Positions 8,052-17,721 of a stretch of DNA of 24,941 bases are shown here, piece by piece; the first letter of the stretch is position 1; every line of letters begins with the position of its first letter. The notes under the pieces were generated by a model. That model saw only the letters and a list, made by a program, of their open reading frames with translations. It was not told the origin of the DNA and searched no databases. Source of the DNA: Larix sibirica (lineage: Eukaryota > Streptophyta > Pinopsida > Pinales > Pinaceae); NCBI GenBank assembly GCA_004151065.3, contig NWUY0300044006.1, positions 1 to 24,941 of the forward strand. Direction: 5' to 3'. The translations under genes were made by a program, and so were the position numbers.

Positions 8052-9611
8052 ATGGGTCCCGTGTCTCATTATGAGATATGTGAGATTGAAGTTTTAGAAG
8101 CTCATGAGCAATGTAAGCAAATGTTTGACAGGATTGGATGGACGCCCTTTTTAGAACAGAGGTTGGGTTTTAATATACAAGCTACAAAGGATTTTTCCAT
8201 GTCTTTCAACAAGGAAAAAATGAGGGTTGGGGATATTGACTTATGCCTTTCAGAGGACTTCGTAACTAGTGCAACAAACATTCTTGTTGATGGTGAAAAA
8301 TGGTTCAAGGGAGGTCATATTTCAAATCAGTCCTGGAAATAGTTTCTAATAAAACCTACCAAAGAGATTGACCTTCTCATGGTTTTCCAGTCTTCCTCAT
8401 TAAAAAATATTGGAGGGATATGCTCGTCTTCATCAACACGTATATTAGATGCGATGGATTTTTCTCGACTACATATTTCTATCATTTCAGAACCTTGTTA
8501 GCTTTTAAAGGGGAGCCATTGAATCTTCCCTATTACCTATTGAATAGTTTGAGGAAGATGGTTGTTGCAGTACAGAGGACAGTGGGAGATGTTGATAGGA
8601 TAATTTTTCACTTTTGTCTGGTTAAGATTCTAATTCAACATAGGCTATTTGAAGTAGGAGATGACTGGCAATCATTTATTACCGTAATAAGTTTGGTGAG
8701 GATCAGATATGGCCCAAGATTAAACCTAAATCTCGTAAGAAGCGCAGGGTTCTTGTTACAGAGGACCCTATATTAACTATACATATTGATAATGTTCTTG
8801 CTAGTTATAGCCCTGATGAATATGATGAGACTAATGAAAATGTTTCAATACCTACTCCTTCTCAATCATTTCATGAATAAATTACTCGAGATAAGGGTAA
8901 AATCCTTTGGAAGAATATTTTAAAACCCTAGCTTATGCCATAAACAAGATTTAATTCCATAAATAGATCATGCAAAACCCAATTGGTTTAGCTTCTAGAA
9001 GAATTACCATAAGCATAGAGAGCACATTGCCTAGGAGGCAGAAGTCAAAGAACAATGAACCTCAATTGATTCACCTTACTCATTCTAAAGAAAAACCAAT
9101 ATTTCAATGTGAAGACAACGAAACCCCTAATCAGAGTCCATATTTTTATATGTATGATTCAACCTTGGCAACTCGGGCCAGGAATAATAAGAATGATGAT
9201 CATCCCTCTCAAGAGAATTAGGAAGTAGATCAGGTTCAAGAAAAGTATCAAAAGTATGCACAAGATTATAATGATGAAATAGTGAAACCCCCTACTGATC
9301 AAACAAACACTCAAAGTATTTCTTAGTTAGAAATTGAGCTCAAGGAGTCTCAATTGATTAACACTATAATGAAGGATGAAATCGATGGTTTAAAAGTTGA
9401 TATGACTGCTTGGCTTGAGATGTGGGAAACCATGAAGAGCAAGCAAAATGATTAGAAGAACCAGAGGAAGGAATTATTCATGAGGAACAAGAATATCATT
9501 AAACAACACAAAATTCATGTAGGAAAGATGATCAAGCTTAAATCTAAGTTGAAGGAAGCTCATAGAGAAACTCCTGTGCAAGTGTCATTTGACCCTGCAT
9601 GGGGGGAGTGA
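8052..9611 (+). pseudogene. Decayed ORF resembling plant transposon-associated hypothetical protein
   Basis: Open pieces in changing frames make one gene: frame A from ATG 8052 to a stop at 8340; a shift near 8335 into frame B (KTYQRD..., KKYWRDMLVFINTYIRCDG, FFSTTYFYHF); a shift near 8690 into frame C (KFGEDQIWPKIKPKSRKKRR, then VLVTEDPIL), stopping at 8878-8880; then back in frame A from about 8970 to TGA 9609-9611. The N-terminal half has (D)RIGWTPFLEQRLGFN, VGDIDLCLSEDFV, GEKWFKGG and FKGEPLNLPYYLLNSL patterns that I associate with the 'putative plant transposon protein' family. That link is from memory and uncertain. A basic KPKSRKKRR stretch and a C-terminal heptad-like coiled coil (LEIELKESQL... 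to LKSKLKEAH) are visible. It ends just before a GGGGGGAG run, like a retrotransposon 3' ORF abutting a polypurine tract. I assign no function. Confidence 0.5.
9600..9608 (+). other. Candidate polypurine tract of element 1
   Basis: TGGGGGGAG is followed at once by TG. A purine run ending next to TG is how the 3' LTR boundary of plant LTR elements often looks. If correct, the 3' LTR would run from 9609 to 11140. Against this, a 5' LTR of that length should match 1-129 and does not, so the boundary is tentative. Confidence 0.3.
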
Positions 9612-10902
9612 ATTTAGGCATTCATTAATAATCAAATTTTGTTATTTTTTCCTATCTTGTATTTCCAGGGTTCCATATATCAGTCACGTCAAAGGTAAGC
9701 ATGTCTAATCATTTTGCCTCTATCTTTTATTTAGTTGTTTGTGTAAGGATACATGCAGAATCAAAGATTCTGTGGGAATCCTTATTTACATTATTTATTT
9801 CATTTTTACTGCTGCTAAATTATAATAAACATGCATTTGAGGAGAAAATCTCAATACATTTCCCAGTTTTGATAGGTGTTCTTCTTGTTTTGGATTATTA
9901 TCAAGATACTTCGAGTTCCAGATGTCTACAAAGTGCTTGCTTACATGATGAAGACTCTCATGAATTTTACAAATGATCTTGCCAGCTGTGGTTCTATTAT
10001 GATGACCTTTCTTTTCAGTTTTTCCATAAATACAAATTTAATCACATTCCTGAATATCGGTCCAAGTGGTTCTTGGGTTCACTATGATGACCTCTGGAAT
10101 TTAAAGAAACTAATCAATTCTCAATCCACCTGGAAATTTACAGTAAGTCTAGTGTGATACCTCTCTGCTCAACAGCAAACCTCTCTTTGAATTTCTGATT
10201 ACATGGCCCATTTCATAATTGCATTCGTGATTAATGATGACAACTGTCAAAGTGTCAGCATTATGTTGTATAATGAGTCCTCTCAAATGACTTATCTTTG
10301 ATGAATATTGTTATACTTGTGGGATGACTCACCAATCTGTTAGGGAGAGGTCATGTTATATAAGTCAAGGCTTTGTCCAGTAAGGGTGGGGGGTTCAAGG
10401 TTGGATGTAAAGATAATAATAGGAGTGGATTGTGATTACCATCATTGTTGTTTAACATATTTTTGCCACGGTCTCTTTAAACTAGATTGTGAATTTTTAT
10501 TCTCATATAGATAAAAACTCATGTTTATATCTGTTATATTCACATTAATTTGGTACATATATACTTTGGAATTGTTTGCTAGAATTCTTTTTATTACTCC
10601 TCGGACACATGTTGTTTTTGAATATGTTTTATTGATTACACAGTTATTTAGATGATAAACGTTTGTTGTCATTTTTATAAATTGTGTTGTCAGGAATGCA
10701 TATTGTTTTAAAATTAGAATGAGTAACTGTGTATTGTCATTCTAACTTCAAATTGTATTTATCTTAAATTCATATTCGAAATAGCGTTAATATTTTTTGC
10801 TCCTGGATAGGATATTTTTATGTAATTAGTTTAGTTGGTTAATGTTATCATAGTTTAGCAACTACTAATTTATGTGTTGTGATTAGTTTAGAATAGATCT
10901 TT
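9612..10902. other. Noncoding stretch, possibly the 5' part of the element 1 3' LTR
   Basis: I see no convincing gene. The longer open frames at 9701-10157 have no recognisable motif and overlap one another. A hairpin lies at 9744-9784 and a purine-rich TAAGGGTGGGGGG at about 10381. The AT-rich sequence from about 10440 leads into the proven repeat at 10903. Confidence 0.35.
9744..9784. repeat. Hairpin sharing its core with 6994-7030
   Basis: The arms CAGAATC and GATTCTG (9756-9762, 9766-9772) flank an AAA loop. Outer arms TAAGGAT (9744-9750) and ATCCTTA (9778-9784) extend the stem after an imperfect middle. The 17-base core is the reverse complement of the core at 7004-7020. Confidence 0.75.
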
Positions 10903-11140
10903 GCTAATAGTTTTATTACAATTATTTTTCATTTAGTTTGAATAAGTAGGAAATAACAACACAACTAAAACAAAAAAAAACACAAAACTGAGACTCTCTT
11001 ATTGAGAGCAAAACCCCACAGGTAACAGGGCCTCAATCTTGTGAAAGAAAACTACCTTAAACATATGAAAGTTTTCTTTAAGAAATTCATGTGGGTTGTT
11101 TTTCCTTAAGTTAGCCACTTGACAGAAAATCTAGCCAACA
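10903..11140 (+). repeat. Second (3') LTR copy of element 1, 3' portion
   Basis: It matches 130-361 along its length and ends in CA at 11139-11140, in line with the CA that ends the 5' copy. From 11141 on the sequence is homologous to 14761 onward in element 2 (gag), so 11140/11141 is the exact insertion boundary. The first flanking bases are CACTG, one half of the expected 5-bp target duplication; the other half is not in view. Divergence between the two copies marks an old insertion. Confidence 0.75.
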
Positions 11141-11636
11141 CACTGTTGCATCTTACCTTAGTCCATATACCCTTTCATTCCCCATGGTGAACAGTTCCCC
11201 ATACGACAACCCCCCTAGTATTGCACAGTCTTTCCCTAGTTTTTTTCCCACACCAGGTTATGGCCTTGATTTATCACGTGCCTCATCCCATTCTGGAGTG
11301 ACACCCTCGTATGTGCCTCCTTCCCCTATTTCACATGTATATGGACCTACCTACCAAGTCCCCACATATCGTGGCACCCTGCAAGGATACTCGACCCCTC
11401 CTGCACTGAATGCTTATTATCCCTATCATGGTCAACCTACCACAACTCCAATTCAGACTCCTCCCCCATTTCCACCTTTTATGTAAGGGAAACTTTATGC
11501 ACAATAGAACATGCCCGCCCAACCCACCCCCAATAACCAACAAGGGAAAGCTAAGCGATAGAGAGGAAAGAACCGAGGAAACAATCAATGTCAGGGAGGT
11601 GTCCAACCTCCCAACCCCCCTAACAACAATGTAGCT
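11141..11636 (+). pseudogene. gag: Gag C-terminal fragment of element 3, upstream of the contig join
   Basis: The frame (11184 on) reads SSPYDNPPSIAQSFPSFFPT, then PGYGLDLSRASSHSG and YVPPSPISHVYGPTY. It is a near copy of the proline/tyrosine-rich gag tail of element 2 (14800-15240) and continues into the basic Asn/Gly-rich linker GKNRGNNQ and PPNPPNNNVA. Stops at 11484, 11505 and 11541 break it. It is cut on the left by the inserted element 1 and on the right by an N. In the same frame it continues exactly at 19316. Confidence 0.85.
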
Positions 11637-11637
11637 N
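11637..11637. other. Single N: probable unmerged contig join
   Basis: The 34 bases before this N (11603-11636) are identical to the 34 bases after the N at 19315 (19316-19349), and the gag frame reads through if the two are overlapped. Confidence 0.75.
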
Positions 11638-12891
11638 GGTCCATGTATAGCTCACCACATATAATACAAAAATCATTCTTTAATATACTCATTGTGTGTT
11701 AAATGAATGTTAGTTAATTTTATTTATTATTCACATGCATATTCAACTTAGATTTATTTTCTTGTTGTTTGGTTTAATTTATTACCTCTCCCGTACTCTA
11801 CTTTGGATTCCATAATCCTTAGTAGGCTCCTTTTGGCATGTGTTGATGTGAAAACACTAGCAACAATTTTCGAGACTCCCACCGGGTTCAATCTCTATCG
11901 ATCTCTGGTATTGTTTAGCCATCATTGCCATCTTCTATTTGGGTCTATTTTGCTTGATTTGCTTTGTCTTCAGCCGATATGTGGATCTCGGCAGGGGTCC
12001 CTGTCACATCTCTCAGCTTTGGATCATATGTGTACCCAATTTTTCACCATATATCAGATTCTGACTAAGAAACCAGAAGAATTCTCTACTCCATCTTTAG
12101 ATCCCGACTCCCATAGGATTTTGAGAGAAAATTTTGTAATGGATATAGCATCCATGTTATTGACCAAAAGTATGACATATAATATGTCAAATCAAAATCC
12201 TGTAAATTTCCTATCCAATGGCATTGATCGGATCGCAATCTGATCACCCAGTGCGAAGATATCACGCCTGCAAAATTTCCGTCCACGCGAAAAATTACTG
12301 AAAATTACATATTTTCAAACTTAGATATCTTGGCCTTCGGGACTTGAAATTGAGTGATTTGTTTTTTGAAATTGGTTATTTTTTCAGGAGGAATTCAAAT
12401 GTGTATTATGTTTCTGAAAATTATACTTAAAAAGTTACAAAAATTAGTCTAAGTCTCGTTATCCTTTGTAGCCCGCTTTGATTTTTCCAGATACACCTGT
12501 TTGCATTGCCCTTTTTGTTTTGCTTACTCCCACTTGCTTGTTGTAGCCATCTTTTGATCTTCCTTTGTTGAGCCCTGTAGTGAAGAAAAAATTGTTTTTC
12601 AGTATTTGCCACACCTCTTGGTTCCATTCACATATGTTAGGACTGTATTATTTTCTATTTTAGTAAGTTGTATGGTGAAAAATCATTGATTTTTTTAAAC
12701 TATGAAGTGAAATGCTTAGCCATTGTTGAAATGATGAATGAAAGACAAGTTTTACTTAGCATTGTTTATTGTTTCCATTTAAGAATTTCTTTTATCAATT
12801 ATATATTTGGGTACACACTACATGTGCACACAATTCACACCTTAAAATTAACGCTTGGTTCATGACCCCAAGCAGAGCCTTAAAATTTACC
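11638..12891. other. Noncoding block between Ns
   Basis: The sequence is AT-rich with scattered open frames (for example 11803-12243) but no recognisable domain on either strand. It shows no similarity to elements 1-3 that I could see. It may be a misplaced contig, LTR sequence or host intergenic DNA. Confidence 0.4.
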
Positions 12892-12892
12892 N
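12892..12892. other. Single N: probable contig join
   Basis: It is an isolated ambiguous base. Unlike the Ns at 11637, 14243 and 19315, I see no overlap between its flanks. Confidence 0.4.
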
Positions 12893-13753
12893 TAGGACAT
12901 TAGGGATGGACATCCAAATAATTCCCCTCTTCTATTTACATTTGAGACATAGTTGTTGTCCTTTAGGGTACTAAAATCCTCTAGTATTTGTTGACACGGT
13001 TGAGATCGATTTATGGGGGGGATCTCATCTAGTGAGGGAAAGTGGTAAGAATGGAACCAGAGGGATGGGTAAAATACCACTCTCCACTCAGTACTGTAGG
13101 AATTCAGATCGTAGTCTTTGGTATGAGTCCATGGAAAACCTTTTCCAACGTGTCCTGAACGAGGTATCCTAGAATCCTTTCTTCTTAGGAATCTTTTACC
13201 CAGAATCCATCTCGGTAGGGGGATATCCCAGAGCCTTATTGGTCTTCCATTTCGTTTTGTCTGACTGTTGATTTCATCACTCTGGAGGGGAAACTATTTG
13301 TGAGGGCATCCATCATTTTAGTTAGGTGACTACTTGCCCATTTATCTAATAGGTTAGAGAGTCTTTTTTATTTTTCTAGGAGTGTTGCTTGTTGGATTTT
13401 TGGCCATTTTGTTGTTGCTCACCTCCTATAACACACAGTTGTAGTAGGTTTTTTGAGTTTGTTGTTGACCTGAGTGCCCCTTTGTTGTGAGATCCCCTCT
13501 TGCACATTCGACTGCATTAGGATTTTTGAGCCTATTGGTCTGAGTGCCTCTTTGTTGAGATCTCTCCTCTTTCACACTCGGTTGCATTGGGATTTTTGAG
13601 CCTATTTTTGTGATACAGACCATACTTATTTAGAATCCACACTCCTTTCACTATTGCTCCTCTGAGGTACTCTCATAGACTTTGAGGGAAACTGCCTCAA
13701 CATAGTTTCTTAGAACATACACGTCAAACCCACGTTTGGTACACTTCATAGTC
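12893..13753. other. Noncoding leader region upstream of element 2 gag
   Basis: No gene is seen. By position it should hold the 5' LTR and leader of element 2, but I could not align it to the 3' region of elements 2 or 3, so the LTR is not proven. A diverged tandem repeat lies at 13449-13610. Confidence 0.35.
13449..13610. repeat. Diverged tandem repeat, period 70-74 bp
   Basis: The word ATTTTTGAGCCTATT and its variants start at about 13449, 13521 and 13591. The units share CTGAGTGCCYCTTTGTTG, GAGATC and TTGCAYTRGG. There are about 2.3 copies. Confidence 0.75.
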
Positions 13754-15490
13754 CTCAGATCCATTTCCTGAGGCACCTGAGTTTGATTCGGATTCTGATC
13801 AGTCAAAATCACCTACTCGCAGCCCCATGGATGGTATGATCCACACTTCTTCTTTTGGGGGAACCATTTGTGGCGTCCCTACAGTCGTTGCCTCAACCCA
13901 TACCATTATATGTTCCACCATTCCCTCTAGTGGAGGCTCCATGATCCCTGACACGACCACTACAGTTACCAATTCTATAACCCACACTACTCCTAGTGGT
14001 AGCAACCCCATGGTTGCAACCATGACTAGAAGCATCACTGGCCTCACCATGTCTTACTTGACTACAAGTTTGTCGTTCATGGATAGTCTAAACCTTCCTG
14101 ATTTGGCTAGAATAACCAATGACCCCATTAGACACAATCCTACCTAGCCCACTATGCCTACCAAAATCCCATTAGACATTCTCAAGTTTGAAGGGAAGGC
14201 TAGGGAAGACCCTCATAATCATATCATGTCTTTCCACTTATGNACTTATGGTGTTCCTCCAACAGCATAGTGGACGATTCCATTCGATTGTGGTTATTCT
14301 AGCGTACCTTCACTGGTGTTGCAACTTAGTGGTACATTGAGCAACCACATGAGGCACACCCCAATTTTTTGTCTTTAGTTTCCACTTTCCTTCAATACTT
14401 TCAATTTCCCATCCAATATGATGAAGGAGTTGAGGTTCTCATATCTTTCCAACAAACTACCTCCACACACATCACATATCACATCCATGAGATGCGTAGG
14501 AGTAGGAAATTGTGTAATATCAAGCTCGATGATCAAATATTCTTAGACTGGTTTGTTAAGTCTCTCCTTCCCCCTATTTCCAAATATGTGGCTTCTACAT
14601 GTCCACTGACTAAGGAAGACACAATCCTAAAGGCACGACAATTTGATTTGATTTATGCACAGTTCGGCTACTTGTACACCATTCTCCCTTATGCACCCCG
14701 TGGAGACTCCTCTGGGAAGGATACACAGGGGGAATCCCATGCTACCGATGGTCTCATTGGCACTTTTTCATATTACCCTAGGACATATAACCCTTCGTCC
14801 CCCATGATGACTAGTTCCCCATATGGAAACCCCCCTAGTATTTCCTAGCCTTTGCCTAGCTTTTTCCCCACACCAGGTTATGATCCTGATTTATCACATG
14901 CCTCATCCCATTTAGGAGTGAGACCCTCCTATGTACCTCCTGCCCCTATTCCACATTTCCATGGACCGTCCTACCAAGGCCATACATATGGCGGCACCCC
15001 ATGCATATACTCAAACCCTCCTGCATCGAATGCTTATTATCCTTATCTCGCTCAACCTATCGGAACTCCAATTCAAACTCCTTCCCCAGTTCCACCTTCT
15101 CTGCAAGGGAAATTTTATGCACAGCATAACTTTCCCTCCCAACCCACCCCCAATAACCAATAGGGGAAGGCTAAGCGATAGAGAGGAAAGAACCGAGGAA
15201 ACAATCAACATCGGGGAGGTGGCCAACATCCCAACCCCCCTAACAATAATGCAACTAACCCTACCAGCCAGAATCCTAATCAACCACCTAAGCAAGGAAA
15301 GAACCCGCAACTATGAACCAATCATTTGTGTTTTTTTTGCAACATCTATGGAAATTATACACATCACTACCCCCATTTGGATAAACCTAGACAACATTGG
15401 GATGAAGACAACCAGCGTGAAGCAGCTGCTGCCCCACAAGCACAACCAAACTCGGCTCCACCTCAACCCGGTCAACCGTTGATGGTGTTG
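13754..15490 (+). pseudogene. gag: Ty3/gypsy gag of element 2 with a decayed CCHC knuckle
   Basis: The gene encodes the capsid/nucleocapsid precursor. The first part (to 14242) reads SSDPFPEAPEFDSDSDQSK, later LKFEGKAREDPHNHIMSFHL. After the N it continues as LWCSSNSIVDDSIRLWLF, then WYIEQPHE, YFQFPIQYDEGVEVLISFQQ, LDDQIFLDWFVKSLLPPISK, KARQFDLIYAQFGYLYTILP, the Pro/Tyr-rich tail and the basic GKNRGNNQ linker. A zinc-knuckle relic CFFCNIYGNYTHHY (15329-15370) has lost its third and fourth ligands (expected H and C read N and Y). From 14246 to beyond 15490 the frame is constant, broken only by stops (at about 14282, 14315, 14849, 15161, 15179 and 15314). The apparent frameshift at 14243 disappears if an 8-base unmerged overlap is removed. 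Confidence 0.85.
14243..14243. other. Single N: contig join with unmerged 7-bp overlap
   Basis: The flanks read ...CCACTTATG N ACTTATGGTG... so ACTTATG is present on both sides. Collapsing the N and one copy (8 bases) joins the two gag frames into FHLWCSSNS. Confidence 0.85.
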
Positions 15491-16800
15491 AAAAACCCTT
15501 TTCCTACTCAAGGAATCGTAGTTACCCAACCTATGGTACAGTATACTGTCACACATGCTTCCTCAATCCAACCCCTTGATTCAGGTGTGAAACACCTTTT
15601 AATGTTGTCTTATGATGTCAACCTTCAGACTAGTTGCAAGCAATACAGTTATGTCATCGAAACTGTCCCCACTGACAATGCTACTGACTCCCCTCCTGCG
15701 GACTTTTCTTTGCATCTACCTAGACCAACAATAGATGGGGCTCCCAAAGCCCATAAATTCCCTTTACATCATGTTGTGAACAATCCTACTACTCGAGCCA
15801 CTCTCCACTATAGTATTGCGGATGACTTGGCACATTCAGCTTCTTCCATGTTTTCTTTGGAAGTCCTCAAGACTTTCCCCACACAATGCAAAGCCTTATT
15901 GTCAGCCTTAGGTGCGATACACCCATCTAATTCAGGTCTCATCACATTTGGTTTGGATCAGTCTGATCTCTACATGCCTTCGTCCATTTCTTTCCATATT
16001 CCCTTGTTGATTTGGAACTTGGTCATTCATTGATGTATTGTCGATGAGGGCACTTCTACCTACGTTATGTAAACCTTTATTTGGAAGAATCTTGGGTCAC
16101 CTCCAATACAACCCTCTACCATAGTCATATGAGCCTACAATGGTCGTGTTATCCAACCTCAGGGGGTTCTCCCAAATGTCATAAAAGAATTAGCTGGCAA
16201 AACCGTCCTTATTGACATTGAGGTTTTTAATGCTCAGCTTTATTACAACCTCCTACTTGGGCATAGTTACATGTACACTATGAAGGCAACCACTTTGTCA
16301 GTCTTTCGACTCATTATATTCCCTCATGAAGGGAGGATCGTCAAACTCGGCCAATTGATGTACTATGACCCCAAGGGGTTGGCCACTCTGAAAAATGTCC
16401 TGCCTATGTTCAATACCACTATCGATAGCGCTTACATCCCCTCTCTTTTTTTCATTGGGAGTAGCCTCTATTTTGATGCCCCCATGACTGGAACTTTTCA
16501 GGATTTATCTTCCCCTCTCCCAACCACAAATATTTTGGATTTATGTACCATTTGTTCCAGTTACCCTATGGATTCACTATACTCTTAGCTGCGACCTCAA
16601 TCACAGTCCCGACTGCAGCAAACACTATTCAATTGTCAGGAACCAATGGGGAGCTATGCTTATACATCAAATCCTGTTTTTGTTCCCACCACCAGGAATC
16701 GTGACTACGCTCATTATGGCTACTCTTAATATTCTGGTATTTACGTTAGGCCTTCCTATTTGGTACCTCACTCCACCAAACCCATCCCCAACCTTGTAGG
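15491..16800 (+). pseudogene. Retropepsin with V-D-E-G active site (element 2)
   Basis: This is the aspartic protease of the polyprotein. In the same frame as gag the sequence reads LPRPTIDGAPKAHKFPLHHV and SLEVLKTFPTQCKALLSALG, then, after a stop at 16031, CIVDEGTSTYVM (16034-16069), GRVIQPQGVLPNV, ELAGKTVLIDIEVFNAQLYY then NLLLGHSYMYTMKA, and VFRLIIFPHEGRIVKLGQLM. The NLLLGHSY block is the usual second protease motif (LLG.SW). The active site has Glu where most retropepsins have Ser or Thr (D-E-G). Element 3 has the same residues, so this is a family trait and not damage. After a stop at 16586 the frame continues (GSYAYTSNPVFVPTTRNRDY) to a frameshift near 16800. Confidence 0.8.
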
Positions 16801-17422
16801 TTGTTTTGACACCTGTGCAACCAATTGATATCGCCATTAATCCACCTCCAAGTTTTCCCACCATGACATCATCGGATCCTCCACCTCCTCCACCTAAGAA
16901 GGTTGGGGGAAAGACCATGAAGGAAACTCCGTTGGTAGCAACAAACAAATCCATTGACCCACCTCCTAAGCTCAAAGTGCAAGCACCTCTTCCTTATGCA
17001 TTGTGAAATTTTTTGGGTCATGCTACCCAACATTTTCCGGCATTTCCCATCCCCCGCACTCGCATCCAGATGTTGGATGATGATCATCATGTTGTCGTGG
17101 TGGAATTTCCTAACATTCCCAAAGTGCATAATGATTCATTGCATACCAACCATCCTTGTGTGATATGTGTCTTATACAATCATTACTCCCACCATTGTCA
17201 ATATTTGGCCAAATATCGGTCTGTGTTGGATGACTTGGGTCGACTCTCCCTTGATTCCCAAGTCACAGTTATCCAAAAATTCCACCCCCCACGTCTTCTT
17301 TTGATGACATGAACACCATTTGTTTCATTTCATCTACTGATCAACCTTCCCCGTCATCAACAGATGCTTATCCCTTGGATATCTCTACTCAATGCTTTTG
17401 TGGCGACGATGACATACTTGAA
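16801..17422 (+). pseudogene. Proline-rich linker and second CCHC zinc knuckle (element 2)
   Basis: After the protease comes NPPPSFPTMTSSDPPPPPPK then KVGGKTM, a basic proline-rich linker, then FPIPRTRIQMLDDDHHVVVV then EFPNIPKV and the knuckle CVICVLYNHYSHHC (17157-17198). This is a perfect CX2CX4HX4C nucleic-acid-binding motif, followed by RLSLDSQVTVIQKFHP. A frameshift near 17295 leads into MNTICFISSTDQPSPSSTDA and CFCGDDDILE. Element 3 carries the same module at about 20930-21500. A zinc knuckle on the pol side of the protease, in addition to the gag one, is unusual. Its job (RNA binding or polyprotein cofactor) is inference. Confidence 0.7.
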
Positions 17423-17653
17423 CCCCATTACGACGCCCATGTCCAGTCATGTACCTTTAAAGAAGGGGACCTTGTCCTCGTCTATGATCAATCCCATGAT
17501 AATCTTGGAAAAGGGAAGTTCAAATCCATGTGGCAAGGCCCCTATGTTGTTAAATATTTCCTCAGCAAGGGGGCATACCTCTTTGCTGATTCTAAAGTTC
17601 GCCTCTTGAAGAACACCCACAACAGTTTGTACCTCAAGAGATTTTATGCTTGA
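17423..17653 (+). pseudogene. Integrase C-terminal (GPY/F) domain fused in frame (element 2)
   Basis: Integrase inserts the cDNA, and its C-terminal domain binds DNA. The frame reads HVQSCTFKEGDLVLVYDQSH, FKSMWQGPYVVKYFLSKGAY, then LLKNTHNSLYLKRFYA and TGA at 17651-17653. The F.EGDLVLVYD and W.GPY.V motifs define the Ty3 integrase C-terminus. It follows directly and in frame on DDDILE of the preceding module. RT, RNase H, the HHCC finger and the DDE core are all gone. Comparison with element 3 puts the break at about 17422, just after the shared word CTTGAA. Confidence 0.85.
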
Positions 17654-17721
17654 TTCGCCAAACCTATTATTCCTTGTACCATAGTTTTTACATTTTTACA
17701 TATTTTTTCCTTAAGATACTC

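Noticed and set aside
9701-10157. Overlapping hydrophobic open frames considered as a membrane protein.
   Set aside because: They are AT-rich with two competing frames and no start context, and they lie in the probable 3' LTR. The hydrophobicity follows from T-rich codons.
11603-11636. The 34-bp duplication at 11603 and 19316 considered as a target-site duplication.
   Set aside because: It is much too long for a Ty3 insertion, ends exactly at Ns on both sides, and is matched by the overlap seen at 14243.
11803-12243. Open frame of 146 codons in the 11638-12891 block.
   Set aside because: It has no domain, no repeat partner and no leader signals, so it was left as noncoding.
12893-13753. Considered as the proven 5' LTR of element 2.
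   Set aside because: I could not align it with 18178-19314 or 23191-24941, and an N separates it from upstream sequence.
13799-14050. Minus-strand open frame rich in Val, Met and Gly.
   Set aside because: It is a shadow of the plus-strand gag N-terminal region, whose frame continues into recognisable gag sequence.
14931-15482. Plus-strand open frame of 183 codons overlapping gag.
   Set aside because: It is an alternative frame of the gag tail and linker. The other frame carries the gag motifs and the knuckle relic.
16667-16975. Minus-strand Gly-rich open frames (also 20863-21090).
   Set aside because: They are the reverse of the proline-rich linker codons. Glycine runs are expected opposite proline runs.
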